Notes: a model not told the origin generated them from the sequence alone. Positions 1 through 6,821 are shown, counted from the first letter of the stretch. The stretch is 8,621 nt of DNA from Desulfobacterales bacterium (GCA_030149595.1 JASFBI010000049.1:1-8621), one strand, 5' to 3'. Translations and numbers: made by a program.

Positions 1-82
1 TTAAAAAATTTTTACATTTTTTATAATCATATTTCTCTTTTTCAAGGTAATTAACTGTTTTTTCATAATACAGAATGTACAT
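1..82 (-). pseudogene. mutS: Probable continuation of mutS beyond the in-frame stop
   Basis: Downstream of the TAA that ends the MutS fragment, the same reading frame has no further stop for the 27 codons to the window edge. The translation is charged and aromatic (MYILYYEKTVNYLEKEKY then DYKKCKNFL). This is reminiscent of the segment linking MutS domain I to domain II, where homologues have a short aromatic patch followed by a helix ending near L..HF. In DNA this AT-rich, 27 open codons by chance is possible but not common. I infer that the stop interrupts an otherwise continuing mutS gene. A natural end of a short gene, or a sequencing error at the stop, remains possible. Confidence 0.5.
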
Positions 83-646
83 TTATTGTAAAACAAAATT
101 ATCGTAATCTGTTTTTTTTAAAATATTTGCTTTGGGTTCTCTATTTGATATTTCATTTATAATCAGTGGAATATCACTGCTCTGGGTCATATGAAACAGG
201 CCTGTTGAAATATCCATAGATGAAAGACCAATCATCTCACGATCCAAAGCAACAGAAATTATAAAATTGTTTGTTTTGGAATCCAGATACTGGCTGTCTA
301 AAACCATACCAGGTGTAATTACTCTTACAACTGCACGCTTTACAATTCCCTTTGCAAAAGCAGGATTTTCCACCTGATCACAAACAGCCACCTTAAACCC
401 TTTTTCTATAAGTTTTTGGATATAAACATCTGCGGCTCGTGCAGGGATTCCGCACATGGGAACAGAAAATTCTTTGTTTTTATTTCTTGATGTTAAAGTT
501 ATTTCAAGAATAGGAGATGCGATTTTTGCATCTTCAAAAAACATTTCAAAAAAATCTCCCATTCTATAAAATAAAATAGCATCCGAGTACTCCTTTTTTA
601 TAGACATATACTGCTTTATCATAGGAGTTTCTTTTGGATTATTCAT
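83..646 (-). CDS. mutS: MutS N-terminal fragment (mismatch-recognition domain I), cut by an in-frame TAA
   Basis: This 187-residue product matches the first domain of the DNA mismatch repair ATPase MutS, which normally has about 850-900 residues. It starts like the family (ETPMIKQY, residues 6-13), carries FYRMGDFFEMF at 26-36 including the Phe-x-Glu mismatch-contact motif (F32, E34), then VPMCGIP (62-68), VAVCDQVENP (87-96) and VRVITPGMVLD (107-117). The ATG fits family alignments; the upstream GGTAG is only a weak ribosome binding site. The stop is TAA directly after a CAA codon, so a single C-to-T change of another CAA would create it. The connector, lever, clamp and ATPase domains cannot be made from this frame, so the product should be inactive in repair unless the stop is an assembly error. 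It is the last gene of the minus-strand block, 187 bases after the UPF0280 gene. Confidence 0.85.
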   Translation of the reverse strand: MNNPKETPMIKQYMSIKKEYSDAILFYRMGDFFEMFFEDAKIASPILEITLTSRNKNKEFSVPMCGIPARAADVYIQKLIEKGFKVAVCDQVENPAFAKGIVKRAVVRVITPGMVLDSQYLDSKTNNFIISVALDREMIGLSSMDISTGLFHMTQSSDIPLIINEISNREPKANILKKTDYDNFVLQ

Positions 647-741
647 ATTCTTTTACTACCTAACAAAATCTGTCAACAAGCTTTTATAAAACACCAATTT
701 GTCCAACTTCTGCATTGAAAAATTAAACTTGAAGAAATTTT

Positions 742-759
742 CATTCTGTAACAGCCTGT
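742..759 (-). repeat. Short intergenic repeat, copy 1 (other copy at 5760-5777)
   Basis: Read on the minus strand this is ACAGGCTGTTACAGAATG. The sequence at 5760-5777 on the plus strand is the same except for one A/G difference, and similarity continues for a few bases beyond (about 22 of 26). Both copies are intergenic: this one lies between the UPF0280 gene and mutS. The surrounding 187-base gap has two TTGACA hexamers on the minus strand (781-786 and 671-676), but I find no convincing -10 for either. No coding sequence is evident in the gap. Confidence 0.5.
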
Positions 760-833
760 CTATGCCACGTTACATGCACCTGTCAAAAATATTTAAAATT
801 AATGCATATATTTAATACTTATAAGAGATTATT

Positions 834-1571
834 TCAACCTTTTTTGGGTAAAACAGGTACAACCCTAATATCTCCCCAAAAACCAATCCCATCATCTTTT
901 ATAACAACTACACCCAAAACACCTTTTATTTTTTCCCCATATAACAGTGCATTATGAATATCTTTTTTGGTTTTCACCCTGTTTGCCACAGATGTTGCTG
1001 CAGCATCTGCAAGTGCTCCTGATTCAGATACAACACATACTGCATCAGCTTTTCCATAACTCAGTGAATGACCTATGGTTCCTGATGATGTGCATATGGA
1101 AAGTGGTTGTTTTGATGAGTCAACAGATATTCCAACACGCATATTCAAAGGCGATTTCCCTGAAAAAATAGCTATTGTTGCATCCTTTTTTGTTTTCAGA
1201 AAAATATCACCTCCATTTTCCACAATAACATAATCTGAATAAGCAAGCAGACCACAGCCTATATATTCAGCAATAGAACCTGCTACTGCCGCCATAGGCC
1301 CTACTTTGGCAAAAATTCCTGCATTGAGCATTTTTTTTATTATATCCGGTGCCAAATTATTCATTTCAAGAGGAGAAAGAGCTGTTTTAAACAGAGGGTT
1401 AGCGTGAATATAATACTCTATGTATCTGCGACATTCTAAAATCAGCTCCCTTGTTTTTAATCTAAGATCAGAACAGGTGGAAACCAGCAAATCTGTCTCT
1501 TTTTCAACAACACTATATGATATTAATTCATTATCACAAACAAAATTGCGATATACTCTTTTTTCATACAT
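834..1571 (-). CDS. UPF0280 family protein (ApbE-related fold)
   Basis: The 245-residue protein has the full set of UPF0280 signatures and the usual family length. These are MYEKRVYRNF at the start, AKVGPMAAVAGSIAEY (88-103), DYVIVENGGDIFL (113-125), VGISVDS (146-152), CTSSGTIGHSLSYGKADAV (160-178) and ADAAATSVANRV (188-199). The family is structurally related to ApbE-type FMN transferases, which modify flavoproteins or bind flavin, but to my knowledge its own reaction is not established. No signal peptide or membrane segment is visible, so it is probably cytoplasmic. The start follows the upstream HD gene's stop by 13 bases, implying cotranscription. The ribosome binding site is poor (a GAGA about 17 bases upstream), and the start is chosen from family resemblance. 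Identity at family level is very secure; function is open. Confidence 0.9.
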   Translation of the reverse strand: MYEKRVYRNFVCDNELISYSVVEKETDLLVSTCSDLRLKTRELILECRRYIEYYIHANPLFKTALSPLEMNNLAPDIIKKMLNAGIFAKVGPMAAVAGSIAEYIGCGLLAYSDYVIVENGGDIFLKTKKDATIAIFSGKSPLNMRVGISVDSSKQPLSICTSSGTIGHSLSYGKADAVCVVSESGALADAAATSVANRVKTKKDIHNALLYGEKIKGVLGVVVIKDDGIGFWGDIRVVPVLPKKG

Positions 1572-1584
1572 TTTAAACTTATGT

Positions 1585-2145
1585 TTATCTCAAAATATTT
1601 ATATGTTTTGTGAGTTTCTCAGGACACATCATAAGAAAATAGTGGTCTGTCATTCCTGAAATGAAATCTCTTACTATCTCAGCTTTTTGTGATGATAAAA
1701 TATAAGATTCTGACATATTTTCCAAAAAATTTTTGAAAATCACAGACTTTTTATTCTCCTTTTCAATATCTTTTAAATACAATTCAAATAAAAATTCATA
1801 GAGCCGTTTTATATTTTTATAATGCTTTTTTATCTTCTTGTTCAGGTAAATATATTCATAGTTAAATTTTTTAAGCTCTTGTAATGCTTCTGCTGTTTCA
1901 GGGCTAAAAACAATATAATCCTTGTCTTTACTATTTATAATAAGATCAGTTACAAGATTATACACAATTTTTCCATTTGAATCACCCAGTGCTTTTACAC
2001 ATTTCCCAGGAACCATGGATTTTGATATAATACCTAATCTGATGGCATCTTCCAGATCTCTTCCAATATAGCCTATGGTATCAGCAAATCTTACAACACA
2101 ACCTTCTATAGTCATGGGGTACAAGAGATTTATTCTCTTTTTCAT
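1585..2145 (-). CDS. dGTPase-like HD phosphohydrolase, C-terminal half only (5'-truncated)
   Basis: The 186 residues match the C-terminal part of dGTP triphosphohydrolase-like HD proteins, which are normally about 400 residues. The stretch PMTIEGCVVRFADTIGYIG (10-28) followed by RDLEDAIRLGII (29-40) contains the last metal-binding Asp of the H..HD..D set (D22 in FADTIGY). The helical tail follows, ending in EIVRDFISGMTDHYF (156-170). The first His and the HD pair lie in the N-terminal half, which is absent: upstream the frame runs only eight codons to a TAA at 2167-2169, and the ATP-grasp gene ends at 2181. No Shine-Dalgarno precedes the ATG, only TTTTTTAAAAAAATATCTG. The chemistry (hydrolysis of dNTPs) should therefore be lost, leaving a pseudogene or a structural remnant. 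Conservation of the remaining half suggests either a recent deletion or retained non-catalytic use. Confidence 0.8.
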   Translation of the reverse strand: MKKRINLLYPMTIEGCVVRFADTIGYIGRDLEDAIRLGIISKSMVPGKCVKALGDSNGKIVYNLVTDLIINSKDKDYIVFSPETAEALQELKKFNYEYIYLNKKIKKHYKNIKRLYEFLFELYLKDIEKENKKSVIFKNFLENMSESYILSSQKAEIVRDFISGMTDHYFLMMCPEKLTKHINILR

Positions 2146-2180
2146 CAGATATTTTTTTAAAAAAGTTTAAAGTCTGATCA

Positions 2181-3008
2181 TCATATCTCTTCATTATCAA
2201 TCATCTTTTCCATAAGTTTATGATAATTTATTCCAGCTTTTCTAAATCCCTCCTTACCATATTTCATATTTGCTTCAATAATATAATAACGATTTTTGCT
2301 TTTTATTATATCTATTCCAACATCATTCCAGCCACATTTTTTTGCTGTATAAAGTGCAAGATCCAATGCCTGATCAGGCACATCAGCAAGACTTACCGTT
2401 CCCCCCTGTTCTATGTTGCTTCTAAACTCACCTTTTTTTGCTATTCTCCAGTAAGCATGAGCAACTTTATCCCCTATTATCACAACACGAACATCCCTGT
2501 CTGAGTCCAAATATTCCTGAATGTAGGCAGCATGGGTCATTTTTTTATATGACTCCAGTTCATTGCTGTTTTTTATTAAAAAAACACCTCTTCCCAGGGC
2601 AGATCCTTTTGGAATTTTTGCGATAAAGGGAAATTTAAAATCATCTGTTATCCTTTTTTTCTGATGATTTCCATAATAAATTTTAGTTCTTGGATGGGAT
2701 ATTTTAAGCAGATTAAAAATTGCTGTCTGCTTAATTTTATCCTGAACAAATCTATAGGTTTGACAACTTGGAAAAATTTTTTTCCCCATGGTATCAAAAA
2801 TATCTGCATAAAATACAGAAGGATAGTAGATCTTTTCTGCGTTAAATATAAGCTGTCTGTTATCAGGCAGATAATTGGAAAAATCAGGCAAAACACCTAA
2901 TGTTATTATGTTATTACATTTAACCAGCCTTTTTTCAAAAGCCACTTTTTTTTTAACTTCAATCAATTTTTCTATCTTTAAAACTTTTAGATTAAATAGC
3001 GTTCCCAA
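2181..3008 (-). CDS. RimK-like ATP-grasp ligase
   Basis: This is an ATP-grasp enzyme of the RimK/glutathione-synthetase type, which activates a carboxylate with ATP and joins it to an amine or thiol. The substrate here is unknown. Counting from the TTG, the glycine-rich ATP loop is FIAKIPKGSALGRGVFLI (128-145) and the nucleotide-contacting strand is YIQEYLDSDRDVRVVIIGD (162-180). The substrate-side stretch is NIEQGGTVSL (198-207), followed by NDVGIDII (228-235) and the metal ligands in YYIIEANMKYGKEGF (241-255, E245 and N247). All catalytic landmarks are present and about 275 residues is a normal length. The start is uncertain: the TTG given has no clear ribosome binding site, and TTG at 2964-2966 or GTG at 2943-2945 (giving VAFEKRL) fit the usual family N-terminus better. 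It lies 53 bases after the LolB-like gene and 35 before the HD remnant, so it is probably in the same operon. Confidence 0.85.
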   Translation of the reverse strand: MGTLFNLKVLKIEKLIEVKKKVAFEKRLVKCNNIITLGVLPDFSNYLPDNRQLIFNAEKIYYPSVFYADIFDTMGKKIFPSCQTYRFVQDKIKQTAIFNLLKISHPRTKIYYGNHQKKRITDDFKFPFIAKIPKGSALGRGVFLIKNSNELESYKKMTHAAYIQEYLDSDRDVRVVIIGDKVAHAYWRIAKKGEFRSNIEQGGTVSLADVPDQALDLALYTAKKCGWNDVGIDIIKSKNRYYIIEANMKYGKEGFRKAGINYHKLMEKMIDNEEI

Positions 3009-3061
3009 CAGCTACAGCTAAGATCAATCCTATAAACAATTAGATTATCAGGGAAAATAAT

Positions 3062-3832
3062 TTACATCTTTTTTAATACAAATTTTGAAGCTGATACATT
3101 AATATTAACCCAGCATTGCCTGACATCAAGTAAAATTTCAACTCTGTTTTTACCTGATATAATTAATTTTGATGGAAGAATAAAACCATCAACATCAACT
3201 GTTTTTACAAATACAGCTCCATAAATCAGTTTTTTATTTTTATACTGCTCTTTCTTATATGCTTTTCCAAAATTATCATTAAAATAAATTTTTTCACTTA
3301 TCCTGCCCCTGCATTTTTTAAGTGAAATAATTTTTTCTCTGGTTGTTTTATCTTCAAAAAAACTGGCAGAATCATACTTCATACAGGGAATAATACCTGA
3401 CAGAAGTTTAATTAAATCATCCGCACAAATATCTATTTTTAACAGTTTGTAAAGACTGGGGTTTTTCCTTTTTTTTTTAAAAAATTTATGTTTGTAAAAT
3501 GCACCAAGATCCATATAAAGATATCTGCCATCAGCTGCTATTCTTGCAGCAGGCTGACCTGATATCATCAAAATCTCTATTCTAAGTTTATCGGGACGCA
3601 AAAAAAGCCAGGCTATTTTAAAACTCTGAAACACACCATCTTTATCTTTAATTTTTATTTTACCTATACCTTTTGCAGAGTACAGATTTTTATTAACATG
3701 TACGATCTGTAAAAGTTTATCTTTTACTCCTGCCTCTATCTCAATTTTTTTTTCATAACAGGGTAAAATTGCACACCCATAAAAAAAAAGAAAAAAAGTG
3801 AAAACACAGCAGCTTATCATCTCCCTTTTCAT
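3062..3832 (-). CDS. LolA/LolB-like outer-membrane lipoprotein (DUF4292-type)
   Basis: The 256-residue precursor begins with a lipoprotein signal: basic MKRE, a hydrophobic stretch, and the lipobox FYGC with the lipidated Cys at 20. Ala follows the Cys and not Asp, consistent with sorting to the outer membrane. The mature part has the alternating strands of the LolA/LolB fold: YSAKGIGKIKIKDKDG (51-66), FKIAWLFLRPDKLRIEIL (71-88), GQPAARIAADGRYLYMDL (92-109), and a C-terminal strand pair around VDVDGFILPSKLII (212-225). Proteins of this class bind lipid or lipoprotein acyl chains and help insert lipoproteins into the outer membrane; that role is inferred here. Its ATG overlaps the stop of the TPR gene as ATGA, with AGGA about 11 bases upstream, so translation is probably coupled. 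Sequence is too divergent for me to call it lolB outright. Confidence 0.72.
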   Translation of the reverse strand: MKREMISCCVFTFFLFFYGCAILPCYEKKIEIEAGVKDKLLQIVHVNKNLYSAKGIGKIKIKDKDGVFQSFKIAWLFLRPDKLRIEILMISGQPAARIAADGRYLYMDLGAFYKHKFFKKKRKNPSLYKLLKIDICADDLIKLLSGIIPCMKYDSASFFEDKTTREKIISLKKCRGRISEKIYFNDNFGKAYKKEQYKNKKLIYGAVFVKTVDVDGFILPSKLIISGKNRVEILLDVRQCWVNINVSASKFVLKKM

Positions 3833-5622
3833 TTTTTTACAGTCCTGATCTTTTCTTTAAGACCTTTATTATCCTCTGTAGAATATTTTAGAGCCTTGTT
3901 ATAATTTTTAAAAGCTTGCTTATAATTTTTTACAGCAAAAAACAGATCTCCCAGGTGTTCTAATAGTATAGGGTCTGAAGGAACCTGTTTTACCGCTTTT
4001 TTTAAATATATTTCAGCTTTTTTATACATACCTTTTTTATAATAAAGCCACCCTAAACTATCTGTAATATATGGGTCATCGGGTTTGTATTTTAAAGCTT
4101 TTATTATTAATTTTTCAGCCTCATCAAGCTTAATTCCCATATCAACATAAGTATAACCAATATAATTAAGTACACTGGGGTTTTCAGGCTCAACTAACAA
4201 TATTTTCCTCATATGTTCTAAGGATTTTTCCCTGTTTCCCCACTTATCGTGTAAAACACCTAAGGCAAATAAAACTTTTGTGTTTCCAGGAACAGCTTTT
4301 AAGGCTTTTTGTATAGTTTTTTCAGCTTTTTTAAACTGTTTCAGTTCCTGTTGAAATAAGCTAAGATACATAAGGTACTCAATGTTTTCAGGAGCCTTTT
4401 TAAGCAACTTTTCCATTATAGAAACAGCTTCTTTATATTTTTTTTCACCTTTTAATAAAAAAACGATGTTTAATCTTGAAAATTCATAGAACTTAGAGTT
4501 TGTCCCTACCTTTTTATAATGTTCTATAGCTTTTTTTACTTTACCTTTCTCTGTATAAGCCAAAGCCATAGTATAATGTACCTTTGATTTATTTGATGAT
4601 TTTTTCAAAATCTGCTCTAAAATAACAATGGCATCATTATTACGTTTTTTATTCATTAAACTCTTCACTACTATTTTTACCAGATCAACTGCATCATTCG
4701 TACTTTTTTCGATGACCCTGTCAAAATATTTTTGTGCTTTTTTATGATCTCCTGTTTTTCTATAACTGATTCCTAATTCAATTAAAGCATTAATATTCTC
4801 AGGATAAACTTTTAAAAGATCATTACAAATCAAAACAATCTGTTTTTCATAATAAGCATTACTTTGTGTTGTTTTCACACCTTTCTTATTATTTTCTTTT
4901 GCATAAAGTGAAATAAGTTCAATATGGGGTTCTATAAGCTCAGGTGATAGTTGAATTGTTTTTAACAATGCTTTTTCAGCTTGCTCAAATTTCCCTTGTT
5001 CTGCATAAATCTTTCCCATAAAAAAATAAGCACCATAAAACTCCGGGTCTATTTTCAAACCTTTTTTATATGTTTTTATTGCAGAGTCATACTCCTTTTT
5101 TTCATAATAAACATTACCTAAAATCATAGCTATTCTCTTTTTTGTTGGATCTATTTTTAAAACCTTTTCATAAATAGCTATAGCTTTTTCATAATTCTTC
5201 ATGCTTTTTTGAATATTTCCATACAAAATCAATCCTTCAACATAGTTTTCATCAATTTTAAAAATCTCCTCAAGCTTTTTTATGGATGCAGTAATATCAT
5301 TGTTATACATGTATAAGACAGCAAGCTCTTTTTTTAAAAAAGAAGATTGTGGATCATATTTTACAGCCATATCCAATAATAAAATAGCCTGCTTCAAATT
5401 ATTTTCATTCAATTTTATTTGTGAAAGGAGAAAATAATAATAAGGAGATTCACCTAATCCTATTTTGAAAAAATCCTCTTTTTTTTGTTTTTGGTCTTTT
5501 TCTGACTCTTGTGTCTGCTTTTCATTAGACTTAACCTTGAATGTATCTGATTTTAACAAGCAACCCATGATAAAAATCAGAGTAAATAAAAACAAGGTTG
5601 TCTTCCAATATTTTTTTCCCAT
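3829..5622 (-). CDS. Large TPR-repeat lipoprotein, partner of the LolB-like protein
   Basis: The 597-residue protein has a lipoprotein signal (MGKKYWK, hydrophobic core, lipobox FIMGC with Cys21). A charged Gln/Lys/Glu linker follows (about 31-50), then tetratricopeptide repeats fill nearly the whole chain from about 58 to 583. Clear units are NYEKAIAIYEKVLKIDP (143-159), EYDSAIKTYKKGLKIDP (177-193), KFEQAEKALLKTIQLSP (211-227), KLDEAEKLIIKALKYKP (498-514) and MYKKAEIYLKKAVKQVP (532-548). The part VLNYIGYTYVDMG..LDEAE..DDPYITDSLGWLYYKKG is the best conserved and resembles the TPR protein encoded upstream of lolB in Pseudomonas (PA4667). It is probably an outer-membrane, periplasm-facing scaffold assisting lipoprotein or outer-membrane assembly. 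An AGGA lies 11 bases before the ATG. Strong Lys bias reflects the AT-rich genome. Confidence 0.85.
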   Translation of the reverse strand: MGKKYWKTTLFLFTLIFIMGCLLKSDTFKVKSNEKQTQESEKDQKQKKEDFFKIGLGESPYYYFLLSQIKLNENNLKQAILLLDMAVKYDPQSSFLKKELAVLYMYNNDITASIKKLEEIFKIDENYVEGLILYGNIQKSMKNYEKAIAIYEKVLKIDPTKKRIAMILGNVYYEKKEYDSAIKTYKKGLKIDPEFYGAYFFMGKIYAEQGKFEQAEKALLKTIQLSPELIEPHIELISLYAKENNKKGVKTTQSNAYYEKQIVLICNDLLKVYPENINALIELGISYRKTGDHKKAQKYFDRVIEKSTNDAVDLVKIVVKSLMNKKRNNDAIVILEQILKKSSNKSKVHYTMALAYTEKGKVKKAIEHYKKVGTNSKFYEFSRLNIVFLLKGEKKYKEAVSIMEKLLKKAPENIEYLMYLSLFQQELKQFKKAEKTIQKALKAVPGNTKVLFALGVLHDKWGNREKSLEHMRKILLVEPENPSVLNYIGYTYVDMGIKLDEAEKLIIKALKYKPDDPYITDSLGWLYYKKGMYKKAEIYLKKAVKQVPSDPILLEHLGDLFFAVKNYKQAFKNYNKALKYSTEDNKGLKEKIRTVKK

Positions 5623-5665
5623 AGTAAAACAGATCCTAAATTAAAATATAAAGATACTTAAAGAT

Positions 5666-5694
5666 ATTATCCGGAATGTAAAGTAGTGTCTGAA
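5666..5694 (-). promoter_or_regulatory. Possible sigma-70 promoter for the TPR-LolB-like operon
   Basis: On the minus strand TTCAGA (5689-5694) and GATAAT (5666-5671) are separated by 17 bases, matching the -35 and -10 consensus at 4 and 5 of 6 positions. The -35 falls within one arm of the hairpin at 5686-5721, so folding or protein binding there could affect initiation. In DNA this AT-rich such matches are easily found by chance. Confidence 0.3.
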
Positions 5695-5721
5695 CAAAAA
5701 CTGTCTTTTTCGTTCAGACAC
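5686..5721. repeat. Strong 15-bp inverted repeat between rpoH and the TPR gene
   Basis: The arms GTGTCTGAAC (5686-5695) and GTTCAGACAC (5712-5721) pair perfectly. Pairing continues with AAAAA (5696-5700) against TTTTT (5706-5710) after a one-base bulge at 5711, leaving a five-base loop CTGTC. No T-run follows the stem on either strand, so it is not a standard intrinsic terminator. It sits beside two other repeated intergenic pieces (5760-5777 and 5839-5870), which suggests a mobile palindromic element or its remnant. An operator or mRNA-processing hairpin is the alternative. Confidence 0.7.
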
Positions 5722-5759
5722 AAAGTATATATTTGCATTTCTACTTTTAAGTTTTCCAA

Positions 5760-5777
5760 ACAGGCTGTTACAAAATG
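5760..5777 (+). repeat. Short intergenic repeat, copy 2 (other copy at 742-759)
   Basis: ACAGGCTGTTACAAAATG on the plus strand matches the minus strand at 742-759 at 17 of 18 positions. It lies in the 272-base gap between the rpoH stop and the TPR start, 38 bases beyond the strong hairpin. No credible gene lies in this gap. The 70-codon open frame there has a TTG start inside another repeat and a composition rich in Phe, Ile and Cys, typical of non-coding AT-rich DNA. Confidence 0.5.
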
Positions 5778-5838
5778 CAGATTTTAAAACCATACATACA
5801 ATACAAACTATCTGTTGCAAAGATTTATACTGTATATT

Positions 5839-5870
5839 GAAACCTTTGAACAACTCCCTTTTTAATGAAT
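5839..5870 (-). repeat. Dispersed intergenic repeat, copy A (copy B at 7393-7425)
   Basis: Read on the minus strand this begins ATTCATTAAAAA and continues as GGGAGTTGTTCAAAGGTTTC. Copy B at 7393-7425 (plus strand) matches it at 30 of 32 positions plus one inserted base. Weaker similarity, mostly with C/T and A/G differences, seems to extend about 50 bases further to around 5780 (7480 in copy B). The copy starts 25 bases after the rpoH stop. This looks like a decayed copy of a small non-coding element. Confidence 0.6.
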
Positions 5871-5894
5871 TTCAAAACAACAGCATCATTGATT

Positions 5895-6821
5895 TTATTT
5901 TCGGAGTTTAAATTCTGGCATCTCATCTTTAAAAAAAACCTTAAATTTTTTTATTATATTATTTTCAACCTGCCTGACTCTTTCCCTTGAAATTTTATAT
6001 TTATCCCCTATTTCCTGAAGAGTTACAACTGATTCAGAAAAAATACGGCTGTTAAAAATTTCAAGATCTCTATCTGAAAGAGTTATCTTAAACTCTTCTA
6101 TTTTTAAATGAAGCATATTTTTAAGTTCTTTTTTTGCCAGCTGGTCTTCAGCAGACTCACCAGATGAAGGCAAAAAATCTACTCTACTTGTATTTGAATC
6201 TTCCCTTACAGGTGCATCAAGAGAGACATCCCAACTTGTTAATCTCATATCCATATCTATAACTTCTTTTTCAGACACCCCAAGCCTTTCAGACAACAAC
6301 TTTGGCTGTGGGTCAAACCCGCTTTCTATAAGTTTCTGCTTTTCCTTTTTTAATTTAAAAAAAAGTTTTCTCTGACCTTGTGTGGTGCCAATTTTTACAA
6401 GCCTCCAGTTATCCATAATAAATTTTAATATATAAGCCTTGATCCAAAAAGAAGCATAATATGAAAACTTTACATTTTTATATGGATTAAATTTCTTAAC
6501 AGCCTGCACAAGGCCAATATTTCCCTCCTGTATAAGATCCAAAAGATTTTGCATCCAGACCCTTTGAAACTCAATAGCTATTTTAACAACAAGTCTTAAA
6601 TTTGAAGTAACTAAAATATATGCTGCTTCAGAATCCCCTTCTTCCTGAACTTTTTTTCCTAATTCAACTTCCTGTTCCCTTGTCAATAAACCATATTGGC
6701 TTATTTCCGAAAAATACCGTTTAAGAGGATCATATTTTACAATATTTTTTTCAGAGGAGGAAACAGCAGGCAACAACTTCGCCTTAGTTATACTTTTTTT
6801 TTTAGATGATTTAATTTTCAT
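5895..6821 (-). CDS. rpoH: Heat-shock sigma factor RpoH (sigma-32)
   Basis: The 308-residue protein is an alternative sigma-70-family factor that directs RNA polymerase to heat-shock promoters. Region 1.2 is DPLKRYFSEISQYGLLTREQE (31-51). Region 2 runs from about 66 to 140, with SNLRLVVKIA (73-82), DLIQEGNIGLVQAVKKF (95-111) and FSYYASFWIKAYILKFIM (119-136). The diagnostic RpoH box is QRKLFFKLKKEK (150-161), which separates it from housekeeping RpoD. Region 4 ends in the helix-turn-helix TLQEIGDKYKISRERVRQVE (267-286). E. coli RpoH has 284 residues; the extra length is a lysine-rich N-terminus. The ATG is the only reasonable start, though no strong ribosome binding site precedes it. The gene stands first in the minus-strand block, 272 bases before the TPR gene, and probably has its own promoter in the region above it. 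Confidence 0.93.
   Translation of the reverse strand: MKIKSSKKKSITKAKLLPAVSSSEKNIVKYDPLKRYFSEISQYGLLTREQEVELGKKVQEEGDSEAAYILVTSNLRLVVKIAIEFQRVWMQNLLDLIQEGNIGLVQAVKKFNPYKNVKFSYYASFWIKAYILKFIMDNWRLVKIGTTQGQRKLFFKLKKEKQKLIESGFDPQPKLLSERLGVSEKEVIDMDMRLTSWDVSLDAPVREDSNTSRVDFLPSSGESAEDQLAKKELKNMLHLKIEEFKITLSDRDLEIFNSRIFSESVVTLQEIGDKYKISRERVRQVENNIIKKFKVFFKDEMPEFKLRK

Noticed and set aside
947..1171. Plus-strand open frame within the UPF0280 gene
   Set aside because: Antisense shadow of a well-supported conserved gene; its translation resembles no protein family.
2998..3033. Tiny minus-strand frame MILAVAVGNAI before the ATP-grasp gene
   Set aside because: Only 11 codons with a TTG start, although AGGA lies close by; it probably reflects chance and not a leader peptide or the remains of a gene.
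5686..5721. Intrinsic terminator after rpoH
   Set aside because: The stem is strong, but no run of T follows on either strand and it lies about 170 bases beyond the stop.
5641..5853. 70-codon open frame on the minus strand between rpoH and the TPR gene
   Set aside because: It starts with TTG inside the repeated element at 5839-5870, spans the palindrome at 5686-5721, has no family resemblance and a non-coding composition.
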